From: Pseudomonas sp. JQ170C
GTDB lineage: Bacteria; Pseudomonadota; Gammaproteobacteria; Pseudomonadales; Pseudomonadaceae
Reading direction: 5' to 3'
Length of the DNA: 64,000 bases
NCBI RefSeq assembly: GCF_035581345.1
Contig: NZ_CP141608.1
Location: forward strand, 2,634,501 to 2,698,500
Below the pieces are notes generated by a model, which ran no database searches, was not told the origin of the DNA, and worked only from the letters and a program-made list of their open reading frames with translations. The translations under genes were made by a program, and so were the position numbers. Below are positions 63,824 through 64,000 of the stretch, one piece after another. The first letter of the stretch is position 1, and each line of letters begins with the position of its first letter.

Positions 63824-64000
63824 GCGTGGTCGCCGTGGTGCTGGCCGCCGGGCAAGGCTCACGCTTCGGCGCCGACAAACGCTGCGCGCCCCTGGCAGAT
63901 GGCCGCAGCCTGCTGGCGCACAGTGTCGCCAATGCCTGGGCCGTGTTCGAGGAGGTGCGCGTGGTGCTGCGCGAAGGCGAGCGACCGGAGGCGTTCGGCT
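63820..64000 (+). CDS. MobA/MocA-like molybdenum cofactor nucleotidyltransferase, N-terminal part
   Basis: The gene starts with GTG inside the xdhC stop and is cut by the window end after 60 codons. It shows the nucleotidyltransferase opening VAVVLAAGQGSRFGADKRCAP, with the LAAGxGxRFGxDK signature. With XdhC it fits MocA, which adds CMP to the molybdenum cofactor for xanthine-dehydrogenase-family enzymes. Only the NTP-binding part is visible. Confidence 0.88.
   Translation, partial: MSVVAVVLAAGQGSRFGADKRCAPLADGRSLLAHSVANAWAVFEEVRVVLREGERPEAFG

Overview
The window reads as chromosome of a gamma-proteobacterial Pseudomonas of the fluorescens/putida type. Supporting signs are OprB-, OprD- and Tsx-like porins, a FecI/FecR/TonB-receptor triplet, P. 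putida-style REP hairpins, an NADH:quinone reductase that closely resembles my memory of P. aeruginosa PA1024, and many A-rich leaders matching the Hfq/Crc catabolite-repression motif AAnAAnAA. No rRNA, tRNA, phage, transposase or CRISPR locus was seen. Almost everything is uptake, catabolism and its regulation.

Layout. (1) 1-13376, plus strand: an acyl-CoA catabolic region. It holds an SDR (cut by the window edge), an acyl-CoA dehydrogenase, a PaaG-like crotonase, an aldehyde dehydrogenase, the quinone reductase and a hotdog thioesterase. After a large repeat element come a DUF35 protein, a thiolase-fold protein lacking the thiolase cysteines, a two-subunit-type acyl-CoA dehydrogenase pair, EtfBA and an MFS carrier. 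I read this as beta-oxidation-like shortening of a branched or cyclic acyl-CoA, ending in a retro-aldol cut to an aldehyde. (2) 13377-20870: REP pair, secreted alkyl sulfatase (minus), PQQ-dependent membrane dehydrogenase, second repeat element, OprB-type porin. (3) 20888-30146: a self-contained locus with a Rieske oxygenase of quaternary-amine type, its ferredoxin reductase, two GcvA-like LysR regulators, a spinster-type MFS carrier, a cupin, an amine-oxidase-like flavoprotein and an OprD porin. It probably demethylates and oxidises an N-methylated compound. (4) 30255-38490, minus strand: RND exporter, YCF48 protein, DUF1329, DUF1302 and a NylB-like serine hydrolase. A divergent plus-strand set follows (LysR, acyl-CoA synthetase, acyl-CoA dehydrogenase, MFS), then a LysR gene, two DUF202 membrane proteins, a third repeat element and a CaiB/BaiF CoA-transferase. 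(5) 47637-51685: Fur-box-led sigma factor, anti-sigma factor and siderophore receptor. (6) 51689-60544, minus strand: an eight-gene set with Tsx-like channel, guanine-deaminase-like amidohydrolase, NCS2 nucleobase permease, CobW GTPase, UbiX, UbiD and two ACMSD-like amidohydrolases, one of which has lost its N-terminal metal-binding HxH. LysR genes, XdhC and a MobA-like cytidylyltransferase follow. This looks like an undescribed pathway for a nucleobase-like or N-heteroaromatic acid.

The strongest non-gene signal is a family of three 810-948 bp repeat elements (5169-6116, 18620-19491, 45590-46399). Each has short terminal inverted repeats, tandem-repeat tracts near both ends, two long inverted arms and an asymmetric core. 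Hairpins in the arms show compensatory base changes between copies, and in the third copy the arms and core are inverted relative to the ends. Each element fills an intergenic gap and stops 20-44 bp before the next start codon.

All functions are inferred by reading protein motifs and context; no database search was possible.
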